The notes: a model not told the origin generated them from the letters alone. A stretch of 64,000 nt of DNA from Wurfbainia villosa (GCA_025175895.1 CM045987.1:37412113-37476112); one strand, 5' to 3'. Positions 45,936-58,632 are shown, counted from the stretch's first letter. Numbers and translations: made by a program.

Positions 45936-48897
45936 ATCTCCCACTAGCACTAGTACCAATCACTATGATATCTAATACCTAGTGACCTAGTGTGACCATC
46001 ATGCTTCCTCCGTGCCAAAGCCTTGGTCAATGGATCTGCGATGTTAGCTTCGCTGATCTGCATATCCTCACATCTCCTCTATCGATGATCTCTCGGATGA
46101 GATGGAAGCGCCGAAGATGTGTTTGGTCCGGCGATGTGATCGAGGTTCCTTAGCTCTGCAATAGCCCCATTGTTGTCACAATAGAGGTCTATTGGATCTG
46201 CAATGCTAGGAACTACCCCAAGTTCATCGATGAACTTGCGGAGCCAAATGACCTCCTTTGCTACATCGATCGCAATATACTCTGTTGTAGAATCAAGAAT
46301 CGTGTCCTCGCTTTGAACTCTTCACCACTCCACCATTCGTGCAAAACACGACTCGATTGCGATCTATAGTCATCCTTGTTGCTTGGAAGCTTGCATCACT
46401 GTAACCCTTTACGATTAGCTCCTCATTGCCTCCAAATATCGTGAAATATTCTTTCGCCTTCGTAAGTATTTAAGAATATTTTTGATCGCTATCCAGCTGA
46501 CTTTCACCGATCAATGGTATCTACTCGCCATGCTCAAAGCATACGAGACGTCAGACGCAGTACAAAGCATGGCGTACATGATAGACCCTATAGCAGATGC
46601 ATAAGGGATCTTATCCATGCGATCTCTCTCCTCCTTAGAAGAGGGACATTGAGTCTTCGAAAGACTCACACCATGTGATAAAGGCAGAAACCCTTTCTTA
46701 GAATTTTGCATAGCAAAACGATCTAGCACTTTATCAATGTATGTACTCTGACTTAGGCCAAGTAATCTTCTAGATCTATCTCTATAGATCTTGATGCCTA
46801 GAATATAGGCAGCTTCACCTAAGTCCTTCATCGAGAAACAATTCCTAACCACATCTTCACAGACCGGAGTGAGGGAATATCATTTCCGATGAGAAGTATG
46901 TCATCTACATACAAGACAAGAAATACAATCAGTGTTCCCACTATTTCTCTTGTAGACACAAGGCTCATCTTCATTCTTGATGAAACCAAACTCTTTGATT
47001 GCATCATCGAATCGAAGATTCCAGCTTCGAGAGGCTTGCTTTAGTCCATAAATGGACCTTTGCAGTTTGCATACCTTTCCAGGATGCTTTGGATCTTCAA
47101 AACCCTCAGGTTGTGTCATGTACACATCCTCGAGTAGTTTTCCATTCAGAAAAGCGGTTTTGACATCCATCTGCCAGATCTCATAATCGTGGTAGGCTGC
47201 AATAGCAAGTATGATCCGAATGGATTTAAGCATCGCAACTGGTGAAAAGGTTTCTTCATAGTCAATACCATGAATTTGTTTGAATCCTTAGCCACCAATC
47301 TACCTTTATAGGTATGCTTATTACCATCCATGCCAGTCTTTACTTTAAAGACCCACTTACACCCAATGGGTTTTACCCCTTCAGGTGGATCAACCAAAGT
47401 CCATACTTGGTTAGTGTACATGGATTCCATTTCGGATCTCATGGCCTCTAGCCATTTCTCGGAATCTGGGCTCATCATAGCTTCTTTATAGTATGTAGGC
47501 TCGTCAAGATTGATAAGCAATACATCACCGCTTGTCACCAAGAGAAAAGAATATCTCGGGTTGACGACGGATCCTATTAGATCTACGAAGAGGTTGGTCT
47601 ACTTGAACAGGTGTTTGCTCCACAACTCTTTGGGCAACAAATTCCTCATCCACAACACTTTGTGGTGCCTGTTCATTTTCCATCGAAGCCTTAGTGTTAT
47701 CATCATCTTGAACTTCTTCAAGATGAATTTTACTCCCACTAGTATTTCTAGAAATAAATTCTCTTCTAGAAAGACAAAGATTTCCGCAACAAACACCTTG
47801 CCAAGTGTGGGATTGTAAAAGTAATATCCCTTAGTTTCCTTGGGATATCCTACAAAATAACACTTATCTGATTTGGGTCCTAGTTTATCTGAGACTTGAC
47901 GTCTAACGTAAGCTTCACAACCCCAAATCTTTATAAAAGACATTTTGGGACTCTTCCCGGTCCATATCGTATATGGTGTCTTTTTTACGGCTTTTGATGG
48001 AACGCGATTAAGTGTGAAAGCGGCTGTCTCTAGAGCTAAGCCCCAAAAGGAAGTAGGTAGATCAGTCTGGCTCATCATTGATCGTACCATATCTAATAGA
48101 GTACGATTTCTCCTCTCAGGTACACCATTCCATTGTGGTGTTCCAGGTGGAGTGAGTTGGGATATTATCCCACACTCAGCCAGGTGATCACGAAACTCTT
48201 GACTAAGGTATTCACCACCTCGATCTGATCGAAGTAGCTTAATACGCTTACCAAGTTGGTTTTGTACTTCATTCTTGAATTCCTTGAACTTTTCAAAGGA
48301 TTCTGACTTATGTCTCATCAAATATAAGTAGCCAAATCTACTCATATCATCAGTGAAAGTAATAAAGTACTTATAGCCTCCTCTGGCTTCGACATTGAAA
48401 GGGCCACATACATCAGTATGTATGAGTCCTAACAAGTCCGTCGCTCTCTCGCCATGCCCACTAAATGGAGTTTTAGTCATCTTTCCTAAAAGACAAGACT
48501 CGCATACCTCATATGATTCAAAATCAAATGAGTCCAATAATCCATCTTTATGGAGTTGGGATATGCGTTTTTCATTTATGTGACCTAGGCGATTGATGCG
48601 AAGAGATATGTTTCGATTTGAACCGCTTTTTTATTCGTTATAAATTGGGTTATCTAAATCTAGAACATAGAGACCATTCATAAGTGGTGCATTACAATAG
48701 AACATTTCATTTAAATAAATGGAACAACATTTGTCCTTTATTATAAAAGAAAAGTTTTTCTTGTCTAAACAAGATACATAAATTATGTTCTTTGTTAATG
48801 CGGTACATAGAAGCACTCCTCTAGTTCTAAGATAAGCCCAGTGGGCAAAGACAAAGAATATGTTCCCTCTGACTACAAAGAATAACTTTTGCGCCAT
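45936..48897 (-). pseudogene. pol: A2 pol (integrase, RT, degraded RNase H)
   Basis: 48537-47599 (312 aa) is a good integrase: CESCLLGKMTKTPF, Asp in IHTDVCGPF, Asp in LRSDRGGEYLS, Glu in NGVPERRNRTL, and the region WGCEAYVRRQVSDKLGPKS. RT follows in pieces: WVFKVKTGMDGNKHTYKGRL (47541-47146), WQMDVKTAFLNGKLLEDVYM and LKQASRSWNLRFD (47233-46901), a YVDD segment near 46895-46915, MVRNCFSMKDLGEAAYILGI and IPYASAIGSIMYAML (46852-46511). RNase H (45960-46500) is recognisable only in fragments. The integrase N-terminus extends to about 48897. Confidence 0.9.
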
Positions 48898-49837
48898 TGC
48901 CTACTGTAGGTCCACTTCGCCCTTTGCCATTATTCTACTATTTCTCGTCCACTGCACATTAGTACAAATGTGAGATGCACATCCATTATCTAATACCCAT
49001 GTAGAAGAAATAGATAGATTAACCTCTATAACATGTATACAGGCGAAGTCCCACTTCTCTTGTTCTTTACTTCCTCAAGGTAGACTTTGCGATTCGCTTC
49101 CAGTGTCGATCTCACCAATGGAGCGGTCCCTTCCTTAGGTACTTTACCTTTACCCTTTGAAGTGGATGAATTGGCCTTGCCTTTGGCTTGGTCTTACCCT
49201 TGCCTTTGCGCTTACCTTTGTCCTTCTTGACCATTAGTACATTACTAACTTTCTTCTTGAGATTTGGTTCAGATTCTCAACATCTTTGAGAATCTCGAGC
49301 AAAGGTTTATCAATTTCATTCATGTTATAATTCATGACGAATTGATTGTATGCTTCCCAACGATTGCGAGGATAACATCGATTGCCAATTCTTGGCTCGG
49401 AAAACCTAGTCTTCAGGTTCTCAACGTACCCAATCATTTTGAGTACGTGAGTTCCTACAGTGTTCCTTCTTGCATCTTGCATGCAAAAGAGCCTTAGACA
49501 CTTCAAACGCTCGTGCCTAGCTTGTCCTTGATATAGTTGTTTCAAGTGCTCAACCACATCATAGGCATCCATGTTCTCATGTTCAAGCTCGAGTTCATGG
49601 TGGCAAGCATAAGGCATGACACATCTAATCGTCATCTTGATGCTTCTTATAAGCATCCTTTTACCCGAGTGGCCAGTAGGCGGTATTTCAGGGTAGCCTG
49701 CTCTAGTACATATAGTTTGCGTTCTTGCTTGAGGATAATCCTCAAGTTCCTATACCGATCAAGAAAGTTTGCTCCATTGAGCTTGTCCTTCTCAAGGACA
49801 GATCGCGAAGTTGAGGGTGTGTCGTGTTAGATGACAT
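48898..49837 (-). pseudogene. gag: A2 gag and protease
   Basis: Start at the ATG 49837-49835, next to KDKLNGANFLDRYRNLRII. The frame at 49656-49234 has YDVVEHLKQLYQGQARHER and YNQFVMNYNMNEIDKPLLEI. A Lys/Gly-rich stretch (49150-49235) precedes the protease, which reads WVLD then CASHICTNV near 48960-49010. No CCHC zinc knuckle is visible. Frames change several times. Confidence 0.82.
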
Positions 49838-51020
49838 GGTGATCTACAACATTAAAATGCAAAGTTAAGTATCATACCTAAATCATTTAATTAGGCCTTT
49901 AATTAAATGAGGCTCCACTAAATTCTCATAGCTACTATTTAGCTATAAATTTATATGGGATAAAGATCCACATCATAATTGCCTTGAGTTAGCTTTGGCT
50001 AATCGCCCAAGACGTAGTATAATTAGGTAGGCAATCTTTTGCCAATTACATCTGATGTAACTCTATAATAGAATTGGTTAAGTTTTAGATTAGTTTAGTG
50101 TTTATTCATAAACCGACTTCCAGGTAATGGCGAGGCACGGGGCCTTCTTGGATATCGAGCAACGACCACTTCTAAGACAAAGCTGATGTTCGGAAATCAC
50201 ACAAAACTAATGTTAACACTTATGTTCAAAGCTAATATATGCCTCTACTTTCTTAACCAATTAAGAAAACACTTAATTAAGTCTTAACCAAGACTGATAG
50301 CGGGACATCACAATTGTCCACTCGCACCCCTCCAAGATAAAATGCATTGCTTTGCTTTGGCAAACCCAATAACAAATGATCGAGGAAGTAGTGAGTACCA
50401 ACTTTGGTAGGCATATCGTTTAGACTTATTAAGAAATAAACATGTATCATATACATATTAGCATACATCACATATAAGGTAAACTAATCATGCATCACAT
50501 ACAAGCTAAACTAACATGCATCACATACATATTAAACTAACGTGTCATGGTTATGGCCCTTATTCTACAATCTTCTCAAGCCAATGAAAAGATTGATTGG
50601 TCAACCTAGGGATAGCATCTTCTCCTAAGTGCTTCCTTTTGGTTGTCTTGTGTGTTGACTTCCTCCTTGTAACCTCATCTTCCAATGGACCCTCCATCCT
50701 TGTTTTGTACATTACAAAAGGAGAAATACTCGAGTTACATTCGAGTCTAAAACTAATTTTACAACAAGAATATTAGGAGAAAGGCACGACACGCAGGCCG
50801 TATTAAGAATTACAACACACAATCACAAACTTTTTGGGACTAGGCCATAACCATGCACCATGTCATTTTAACTTTTAAAAGACATTGGATATTTTATTAT
50901 GTTTGAAAATTTGCTAATGCAATTATCAACTCATAATAAAATTTATCCTACTTCTATATCACATATAAAATAGAGAAAACCTATTTTTATACGATCTTTC
51001 GCAAGTGGCTCTGATACCAC
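49838..51020 (-). other. A2 leader and primer site
   Basis: 1.18 kb without a gene, nearly identical to 2584-3765. The primer site lies at 51007-51020. Confidence 0.85.
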
Positions 51021-52891
51021 TGTAGGGAAATCTCGTATGCCAAATGGCATATGCGCAACGGAAAATAGGATCCCTTCCAAGTGATCCATGCGAAAGCAAA
51101 CTCGTATAAAATAAATTTCTCTAAACCAAACCTATCTTATAGGAGAGGATTACCTTTGTTGCGTGCCCTTGTTAATCCCGCTTTTGCTTTTGTTTGTTGG
51201 ATCTTTAGCACGTTCAAGTGTCCGTGCCTCTATACGTATCCACACGAGCACGCTCTTGTCTCACAAAAGGAAAACTAGAAGAGCTCTCCTTTACTTCTTG
51301 CTAGAGAAGTCCCTAAAGGAGAGGAAGAGAGGGAAAAGGAGAAAGGAAGAAGAAGACTCCTCTTCTTGCTAGCCTACACTCACAAACCCACACAACCAAA
51401 GCTTCCACCAAGCTCTCTCACAACCACAACACCAAAAACCCACTATGGCCGGCCACTCCATGGAGCCTTTTATAGGGTTGGAAAAACCCTTCCACCTCCT
51501 TCACATTCAATGCAATCCATTGCATTGAGACACACTCAAAAAGGATTTGGCTTCCTTGTTTGGCCGGCCACTTAAGGAGACAAAACCATTTTGTTTCCTT
51601 CCACCTTAACTAGCTTAGGTGGATGCTTAGGTGGCATGCTTAGGTGGCATGCTTATGTGGCATTCTTATGTGGCATTCATGCATGTTGAATTAATCTTAT
51701 TAATTCAATTAAGCTTATGTTATCATATTGAATTAATCTTATTAATTCAATTAAGCTTATGTTATCATATTGAATTAATCTTATTAAATCAATAAGGTAA
51801 CATATTGAATTAATCTCATCAATTAGCTAAAATTCTCATTAAGCTTAAAGTCCAAAAACCATTTTGTACTTAAGCTTATTCCCATATTATTCTAGTCAAA
51901 CTAGAATACTCTAATTCCTCTAATTATCATGCTCTTTGTGTGTGACCCTATAGGCTCTCATAACGTTGGCAGTGGATCTAAACTCTTTTAGATACACAAG
52001 CAATGAGCGGCATCTAGCAATACATCATTGCTACCCAAGTTATGAGATAAGTCAAGATCCGACTAACCTTTCCGTGACTACTATAATATATGACCGTGTC
52101 CTTCTATCCTTGATATCAGATTGATCAATGAGGCATAGACCGTGTCATCCTCGATCAATCTATGTGTTTCTTGATCCCTGAGTAAACTAACTCAAACAAA
52201 TGGGCTCAATATCTCATATTGACTCATTCGAGCATGGCCATGCGTTTTAGTAGTTCTACTCAATCAAGGGGCCCACCGATATCACTCCCGTCATATGGAA
52301 GGGATAGATCCCATCTACATCACTCACATCCCTCCGCATAATTTGTTACATACCCAGTAATCGCCTTTATGGTCCACCCTGTTACGGGTGACGTTTGACG
52401 ATACCAAAGTACATAACTCCTTATGTAGGGAACCGTAGTGACTTCAGGTCTAAGGACTATTCATATCAATAGTCACATGAGAAAGTTTATGACACTCATA
52501 TAACGATCCATGAAACTTTCTCATGGCGGGTCAGTTCAGTATATATTCTCCAATATATACCCATGTGTCAACTTGATATCATATATCCATGACTTGTGAG
52601 ATCAAGTCATCAATTGACATACATGCTAGTCTTTATGTATTAATATTGCCCTTGCATATTAATACTCGACTAGGAACATTTAGGAAAGTGTTCTCTACAG
52701 CCTCTCATAATCAATTCTGCCAATTGATGTGCTGTAGATAAGAACCTACTTTTCTAGGGCATTATTATATTTAAATTAGCTGGCACAAGCAAGATGTAAA
52801 TATAATAACCAATCCTTTGCCTTTATAGAATATGATACAAAATGTTCCCTATTCAACCATCACATGATTGGTTCTAGGGCTTTAACTAACA
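51021..52891 (-). repeat. A2 right LTR (5')
   Basis: TGTAGGGAAATC to TAACA. TATA box at 51485-51476 (minus). Contains the same GTGGCATGC and TTGAATTAATC small tandem arrays as A1. Confidence 0.95.
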
Positions 52892-53814
52892 GAAATCATA
52901 TAATTCATAGAAGAATTGAATATATTATAATCTTGAGCTAAAGTATAGATATGAATTTTAGCTCCCCCTAAATCCAAGATATAGGTCATGATGAGTAAAA
53001 AAAAACATGTGGAGAAAAAGTCTATCAAGTAATTTGAGGATTTAACTTCCAACTTTGCACAAACAATATAACTTTTTGGAATAAGAAAGTTACGTTATGT
53101 GAAACTCTCCCTAAAACACCGCATTAAACAGTCATACAAGTTGTTTATACTCAATATTATCAAGATATAGTTTTAGATCAACAAGGATACACTAAATATC
53201 AGAAAATGGAGCTAATTTTTCTAAAACACAGTGTATCAGTCGACTGCTACGTCTGTAATACGAAATTCAACCTTTTCAGTCAAAATTCAGAAATGCGTCA
53301 CAAATTCCAGAAGCCTCGAAAAATCACGAAATTTTGTGTACACATTTCTAAAATCATACTTTATCAAGGAAAAATATTTTGAAAAATATAAGTTTTCCAT
53401 ATTTCAATATTGATACAAACTTGGAAACTAGCAAAAGTTCTAAAATTTTGCAAACTTTGTATCACTTTTGTGTTTCACTTGAAAACTGTTTTTCAAAGTA
53501 TGATAAACATAGTTTAAAATATGTTTTATTTGACATTTCCAATCATGTTCTTGGAGATATATGCACATCAATTGTGTATAAGCCTTCCCAATGATTGGTC
53601 CAATGAAGGATCAATGTCTCTAGATGACACTTTGGTCCATAGTAATGCATCATAACAAGCATAATGAACCAAGTGCATCTTCCTAACATCTCACATGTTG
53701 TCTAAGTTGCTCAATACAAAAATCATGTTTTCTTAGGTATTTTGTGAGATGCTCAAAGGTATAAATCCTAGTATTTCTATAGGATCATGCACACCTATAC
53801 CTTTACTCAACCAA
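52892..53814 (-). other. B2 3' noncoding region, continued
   Basis: Continues B2 after A2, beginning with GAAAT. Matches 27850-28766 of B1, with purine tracts at about 52961 and 53105 and a CAGTCGACTG at about 53238. Short plus-strand ORFs at 53231-53594 are not supported. Confidence 0.75.
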
Positions 53815-56705
53815 TCACATTCCAAGTTCTCTCCTAAGTGATGAAAAATCTACCTCGAGAAGAGCCTTGGTAAATATGTCGGCTAGGTTGGACTTGGATT
53901 TAATGTAATTAAGCTCAATGTCCCCCTTTGCCACATGATCTCTAATGAAGTGATGTTTCACTTCAATGTGCTTGGTCCTAGAGTCATGCACCGGATTTTT
54001 GGTCAAGTTAATTGTGCTCACATTATCACAAAATACTTTCATATTGGAGTAAGATAGCTCATAATCTTCTAAGGTATGTTTCATCCATAGTAGTTGAGCT
54101 ACACAACCACCCATAGCCACATATTCGGCCTCGGTGGTGGATAAACAAACATAAGGTTGCTTCCTACTAGTCCAACTAACTAGGGAGGACCCAAGGAATT
54201 GGCATCCACCACTAGTACTCTTCCGATCCAATTTGCAACCTGCATAATCGAAATCGGTGTAACCAATCAAATCAAAAGACCTAGTCCTAGGGTACCATAG
54301 ACCTACATTTAGTGTGCCTTTAACATATCTTAAAATTCTCTTAACGGCAACTAAATGAGATTCTTTAGCACATGATTGATACCTAGCACACCAACTGCAA
54401 ATAATATGTCAGGTCTACTAGCGGTTAAGTACAAAAGGCTACCAATCATGCTCCTATAAAGTGCAATATCTATTTATTTTCCTTCACTATCACTATCTAT
54501 TTTAGTATTGGTTGCCATTGGAGTTGAAACCACCTTAGCATTTTCCAAACCAAATTTCTTAATCATTACCTTAGCATATTTTGTTTGATAAATATAAATA
54601 CCTTCACTAGTTTGTTTGACTTGCAATCCTAGGAAGAAATTTAATTCCCCAACAAGACTCATTTCAAACTCTTTTTCCATATTTTGAATAAAGTCTTGAA
54701 GGAGTTCATCATTTGTTGACCCAAAGATAATGTCATCAACATATACTTGGGCTACAAAGATGTCCTTAGATGTTGACTTTATAAAGAGAGTTTAATCTAT
54801 ACTACCCCTTTTAAAATCCTTAGAGATTAAGAAAGATGATAATCTTTCATACCAAGACCGGGGAGCTTGTTTCAACCCATATAAAGCTTTCCTAAGCTTG
54901 TATACATGGTTTGGGTAGTCCATATTTTCAAACCCAGGAGGTTGTTCTACATACACCTCTTCCTTAATAAACTCATTTAGGAATGCCAATTTGACATCCA
55001 TTTGATGGAGTTTGAAACCCATATAGGAGGCATACACTAAAAGTATTCTAATGGACTCTAACCTAGCAAACGGGGCATATGTTTCATCATAGTCAAGTCC
55101 TTCAACTTGATTAAAACCCCTTGCAACTAATCTTGATTTATTTCTATTGATATTTCCTTGGTCATCTAGTTTGTTTTTAAAGACCCATCTTGTAGTAACA
55201 ATGGTGTTTTCACTTGGTTTAGGAACTAACTCCCATACTTGACTCCTTTCAAATTGAGCCAATTCATCTTGCATTGCTAAGATCCAATCCGGATCAAGTA
55301 ATGCATCTTTAATTGTTTTGGGCTCAATTTGAGAAATTAGAGCAATATGACTAGTGGGATCCCTATGGAATGACCTAGTCCTAACTCCTTGAGATAATTC
55401 ACCCACAATTTGATCTAAGGGGTGACTTTGATGAACTCTTATGGTTCTAGGAGGTGTATTAAGTTGATTTTGATCATTATCAACCTCAATCCTATGCTCA
55501 TCATCGGAATCATCCCTTACTCCCCCTTGATTCAATCCTCCCCCTTGATTATTACCCCCTAAGGTTAAATCTTGAAGTTGTTGGGTAATTTGTTGATTTT
55601 CATTATTAATATCATCATCAATAGGGGATTTCCTAGGATATGTATTGGAGGATTCATCAAATTGAACATTTGAAGATTCTTCAATCCTTTGAGTCCTTTT
55701 ATTGTAAACTCTATACCCTACACTAGTGGATGAGTATCCAACTAGGATTCCCTCATCCGCTTTGGACTCAAACTTACCTAGGTTGTCTTTGGTATTTAAA
55801 ATATAGACTTTACATCCAAAGACCTTAAAATAATGAATTGTTGGAATTGTACCATTCCACAATTCAAATAGAGTTTTTCCTAAAAACCTATGAATCAATA
55901 CCCTATTTTGAATATAGCAAGCGGTATTAACCGCTTCCGCCCACAAGTAGCTAGGTAAGGAGTATGCATTAAGCATTGTCCTAGCCGCTTCTTGTAGGGC
56001 ACGATTTTTCCTTTCCACAACCCCATTTTGTTGGGGTGTTCTAGGACAAGAAAACTCATGCTTGTACCCTTGTTCTAAGCAAAAATTTGAAAAATTAGAA
56101 TTCTCAAATTCTCCACCATGATCACTACGGATCCGATTGATTTTGAGTTTTCTTTCATTTTCTACTCTTTTGCTAAATCCTATGATTATTCCTAAGGTTT
56201 TATCTTTATTTTTCAAGAAAAATACTCAAGTAAACCTAGAGAAATCATCAACTATTACCAAGCAATATTTACTACCAATTATAGAGGGGGTACTATGGCA
56301 ATCAAATAAATCCATATGTAATAATTCTAATGGTAAAGCGGTACTAAGTAAATTTTTACCTTTGTGTGATGTTTTTGATTGTTTCCCTTCTTGGCATGCA
56401 TCACACATCTTGTCCTTGAGAAATTTGACTTTAGGCAATCCTTTGACTAGCTTCAATTTTGCTATTTTGGCTATATTCTTCATGTTTATGTGTCCTAGCC
56501 TCCTATGCCAAAGCCAACTTTCTTCCTCTTTTGCAATAAGACACTTAGTGGAAGCATTAGTAGCATAGGATAAATCAACATAATATATATTTGATTTCCT
56601 AAAACTGACTAACATGCAATCATTTAGAGTTTTGTGTCTTATAAAACATTTTGATGAATCTAATTTAACATTAAAATTTAACATCAAACTTGGCTCTGAT
56701 ACCAC
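53815..56705 (-). pseudogene. pol: B2 pol (integrase, RT, RNase H)
   Basis: 56705-54474 runs in one frame with stops at 56226, 54792 and 54474; RNase H (54270-53815) is in another frame. Order: end of the protease-integrase linker (NFNVKLDSSKCFIRHKTLND), WLWHRRLGHINMKNIAK, CDACQEGKQSKTS, LDLFDC, IRSDHGGEFEN, NGVVERKNRALQ, RT with WVFKNKLDDQGNINRNKSRL and YKLRKALYGLKQAPRSWYE, VYVDDIIFGSTND, then MEKEFEMSLVGELNFFLGLQ; RNase H has DYAGCKLDRKSTSGG, CLSTTEAEYVAMGG, FCDNVSTINLTKN. It is close to B1 in sequence. Gag and protease are absent. Confidence 0.92.
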
Positions 56706-56706
56706 T
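56692..56706 (-). other. B2 primer-binding site
   Basis: Minus strand AGTGGTATCAGAGCC touching the LTR at 56707; exact match to the initiator tRNA-Met complement. Confidence 0.88.
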
Positions 56707-57659
56707 TGTTGGTGATCGTTTGGAAGCTAGAGGGAGAGTGAATAACACTTTTCGTTTCTACAAGAGTGATTAGCGGAATCAAACACAAATAATATATGTA
56801 AAAACAAAAAGCAATGCTAACAAAAGCCTTTACGTGGTTCGGAGATAACGCTCCTACTCCACGGCGATCCTTAAGGTGGATCAACCCAAGCAATTCCACT
56901 AAGAAGCTTTCCTTTACAACACAACTCCTCTTTTTTACAAAGAATGAAAAACTTAAGCTTAGAGAGAAGAGGAGGGGATTTTAGATTACTTAGAAAGCTA
57001 GAAAACTCATGGAGGCTTTGGAGAAGAATCAGAGAATAAGCATTAACTCCAAAAACCCCCCACCAGCCCTCTTTTTATAGAGAGAGGGCTGATTTTTCCG
57101 TTGGAGCACGATCAGTCGACTGATGCACAACATCAGTCGACTGTCGGTGCGATTAACGACCTCTGAACAACCAGATTCGGGGGATTTAGAGTCGTTTCAT
57201 CCAACGACATTCTCATCAGTCGGTTGATCCCTCCATCAGTCGACTGATGAAGTGATCAGTCGAGTGATCACAAGCCGTAGTCGAGTGGGACTCCATTCTG
57301 TGCCTGTTTTTCCTTGATCTGTCGACTGCCCTTCGGTTTTGTCATGTCTTGGGTTTTCCTTTGCCAAGGCATGCTTGGACTTTACGCTGCCAAGACTACA
57401 TGCTTGGACTTACACTGCCAAGACTTGCCTTTGGACTTCCTTTTCCATGGTCCGTTTGGACTTAATGCTGCCAAGACAACATGTTTGGTCTTATGCCGCC
57501 AAACCTTTACTTTGGACTTCTCTCGCCAAGATCATACTTGGTCTTTGCCTTTACCTATCACTTAATCATGTTCACCATTAGATTACAATTTGTTGCCTAA
57601 CTTAGATGATTATCCAAACATCAAAACATATAAATGCTTGGGGCATTGTTGCACCAACA
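56707..57659 (-). repeat. B2 right LTR (5')
   Basis: 953 bp. Compared with the left LTR a ~320-base block is gone between TGATC...GTCGACTGCC and CTTCGGTTTTGTCATG, near 57325-57335, and one TTGGACTT repeat is added. CAGTCGACTG copies lie at about 57115-57260. Confidence 0.92.
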
Positions 57660-57664
57660 GTCAT
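57660..57664. repeat. TSD of element B2, right (GTCAT)
   Basis: Second copy of the five bases at 42740-42744. Confidence 0.93.
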
Positions 57665-57853
57665 AAACGTCAAGAATCATAAGCTAACCCTAACAGTAGG
57701 GGACAATAATTTAGAGTTTAATCTTGCTAGCATAGCAAGCCTGGAACTCGCATTGGGTAAATATGTTATTTCTGCAAGGGCTAAAGAACAGAGTGAAATC
57801 AAGAATTTGGACAAAGATGAATGGAGGTTCACGGAACCACCGGAGCTGAGCTA
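57665..57853 (+). pseudogene. Element F protease, C-terminal part
   Basis: Continues the frame cut at 42744: NVKNHKLTLTVGDNNLEFNL, then a tail ending EPPELS and a stop at 57851-57853. The motif KLTLxVGDxxxxFNL is the usual end of Tat/Athila protease domains. No RT or integrase follows, which suggests F is a non-autonomous gag-pro element, although F is cut again at 58633. Confidence 0.8.
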
Positions 57854-58422
57854 AAGCAAAGGAGTAGGATCGAGCTAAACACCTTAAACAAGCACTTCTT
57901 GGGAGGCAACCCAAGTGTAGTTTTCTTGATTTTTTTTAGTCATGCATGTTAGTTTAGACATTAATTTTTGTCCATTTGAAGTATCACAAGTATTTTAGGG
58001 TCAGATAGAACTTGCTAGGTAGAAAGGAGATACCTTTTGGACATCAAAAAGAAGCACGAGTGGCCATGTGGATTCCACATGCTCGTGCCCAACAATCAGA
58101 AGAGCACATGGTAGGGCGTGGGGAAGGGCTCAGATCATGTGACACTCTGGGAAAGATCTAGAGTCGCACACGGCTAGCCGTATGAATATCACACGGCCGT
58201 GCCAAACCCCGAACTTGTTCCAAGCACCTAGATTAGAGTCGCACATGGCCGACTGTGTGAATTTCACACGGCCATGTCGCACCCCTTTAAAAGGGAAAAA
58301 TCCATGCGGTTTGCCCTAAATCAGCCGTGCAACTCAAACATTCCACCCTAGCCCATGCGATATCTTCTTCTTCAAGCTCCAAGAACTCTCTACAACCTCC
58401 AAAAAGCTCTCAAGAAACAAGG
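57854..58422 (+). other. Element F region with conserved hairpin and CACGGCCGTG palindromes
   Basis: No gene. At about 57898-57917 lies CTTGGGAGGCAACCCAAG, a perfect-looking hairpin common downstream of gag-pro in plant Tat-type elements. 58130-58290 carries repeated CACACGGCCGTG-type palindromes and variants. Confidence 0.6.
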
Positions 58423-58632
58423 ATGAGGAGGACAAAGCATTGTGCAATAAGATCTGGTTCTTCAGGGACAAGGTCCAGGAGAAGAAGCGCCCCACAAGCT
58501 ACGGAGGAAGGTATTGCTCCTCCAAGCATTATATTTTCTAATGAAGAGAATAGGGATAGATTTACTATGCTTTCCAACAAAAAAATCACCGCTACTAGGT
58601 ATTTGGATGTAGATCTTTTAGAAACCCTAGGT
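58423..58632 (+). pseudogene. Start of a third element F ORF, cut by C2
   Basis: Plus-strand frame from ATG near 58423 (MRRTKHCAIRSGSSGTRSRR), then IIFSNEENRDRFTMLSNKKI. The Arg/Ser-rich start followed by a short E-x-R-x-F/Y-x-L-x-K-K-I block resembles the N-terminus of the ATHILA ORF-1 family, found in Athila-type gypsy elements. That is recognition by eye and only moderately sure. C2 inserts at 58633 and cuts the frame; the rest lies beyond this window or is lost. Confidence 0.5.
58628..58632. repeat. Candidate TSD of C2, left (TAGGT)
   Basis: Five bases before TGTTGGTGCAATCG. The right copy, if any, is outside the window. Confidence 0.4.

Larger units (their letters stand above)
44069..52891 (-). 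mobile_element. Complete Ty1/copia element A2
   Basis: 8823 bp, minus strand, flanked by GAAAT (44064-44068 and 52892-52896). LTRs 44069-45935 (1867 bp) and 51021-52891 (1871 bp) are nearly identical, implying a recent insertion. Ends are TGTAGGG and TAACA. The primer site (GTGGTATCAGAGCC, minus strand) is at 51007-51020; the purine tract (AGTGGGAGAT) is at 45936-45945. It carries gag, protease, integrase, RT and a poorly kept RNase H region. The reading frame is broken many times, often by indels in or next to CAG/CTG, although the LTRs look young. Confidence 0.95.
42745..57659 (-). mobile_element. Sirevirus-like element B2, gag-less, split by A2
   Basis: A relative of B1 with normal LTR order. 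Left (3') LTR 42745-43932 (1188 bp), right (5') LTR 56707-57659 (953 bp), TSD GTCAT. Its 3' noncoding region is interrupted at 44069-52891 by a complete A element. Gag and most of protease are missing: the primer site at 56692-56706 runs within about 10 codons into the segment between protease and integrase. It could not supply its own particle. The LTR length difference comes from a ~320-base loss in the right LTR. Confidence 0.9.

Noticed and set aside
57606..57660. Start of the plus-strand ORF at 57606 in the B2 LTR
   Set aside because: The part before 57665 is LTR sequence of B2; the true frame enters from 42744 of element F.
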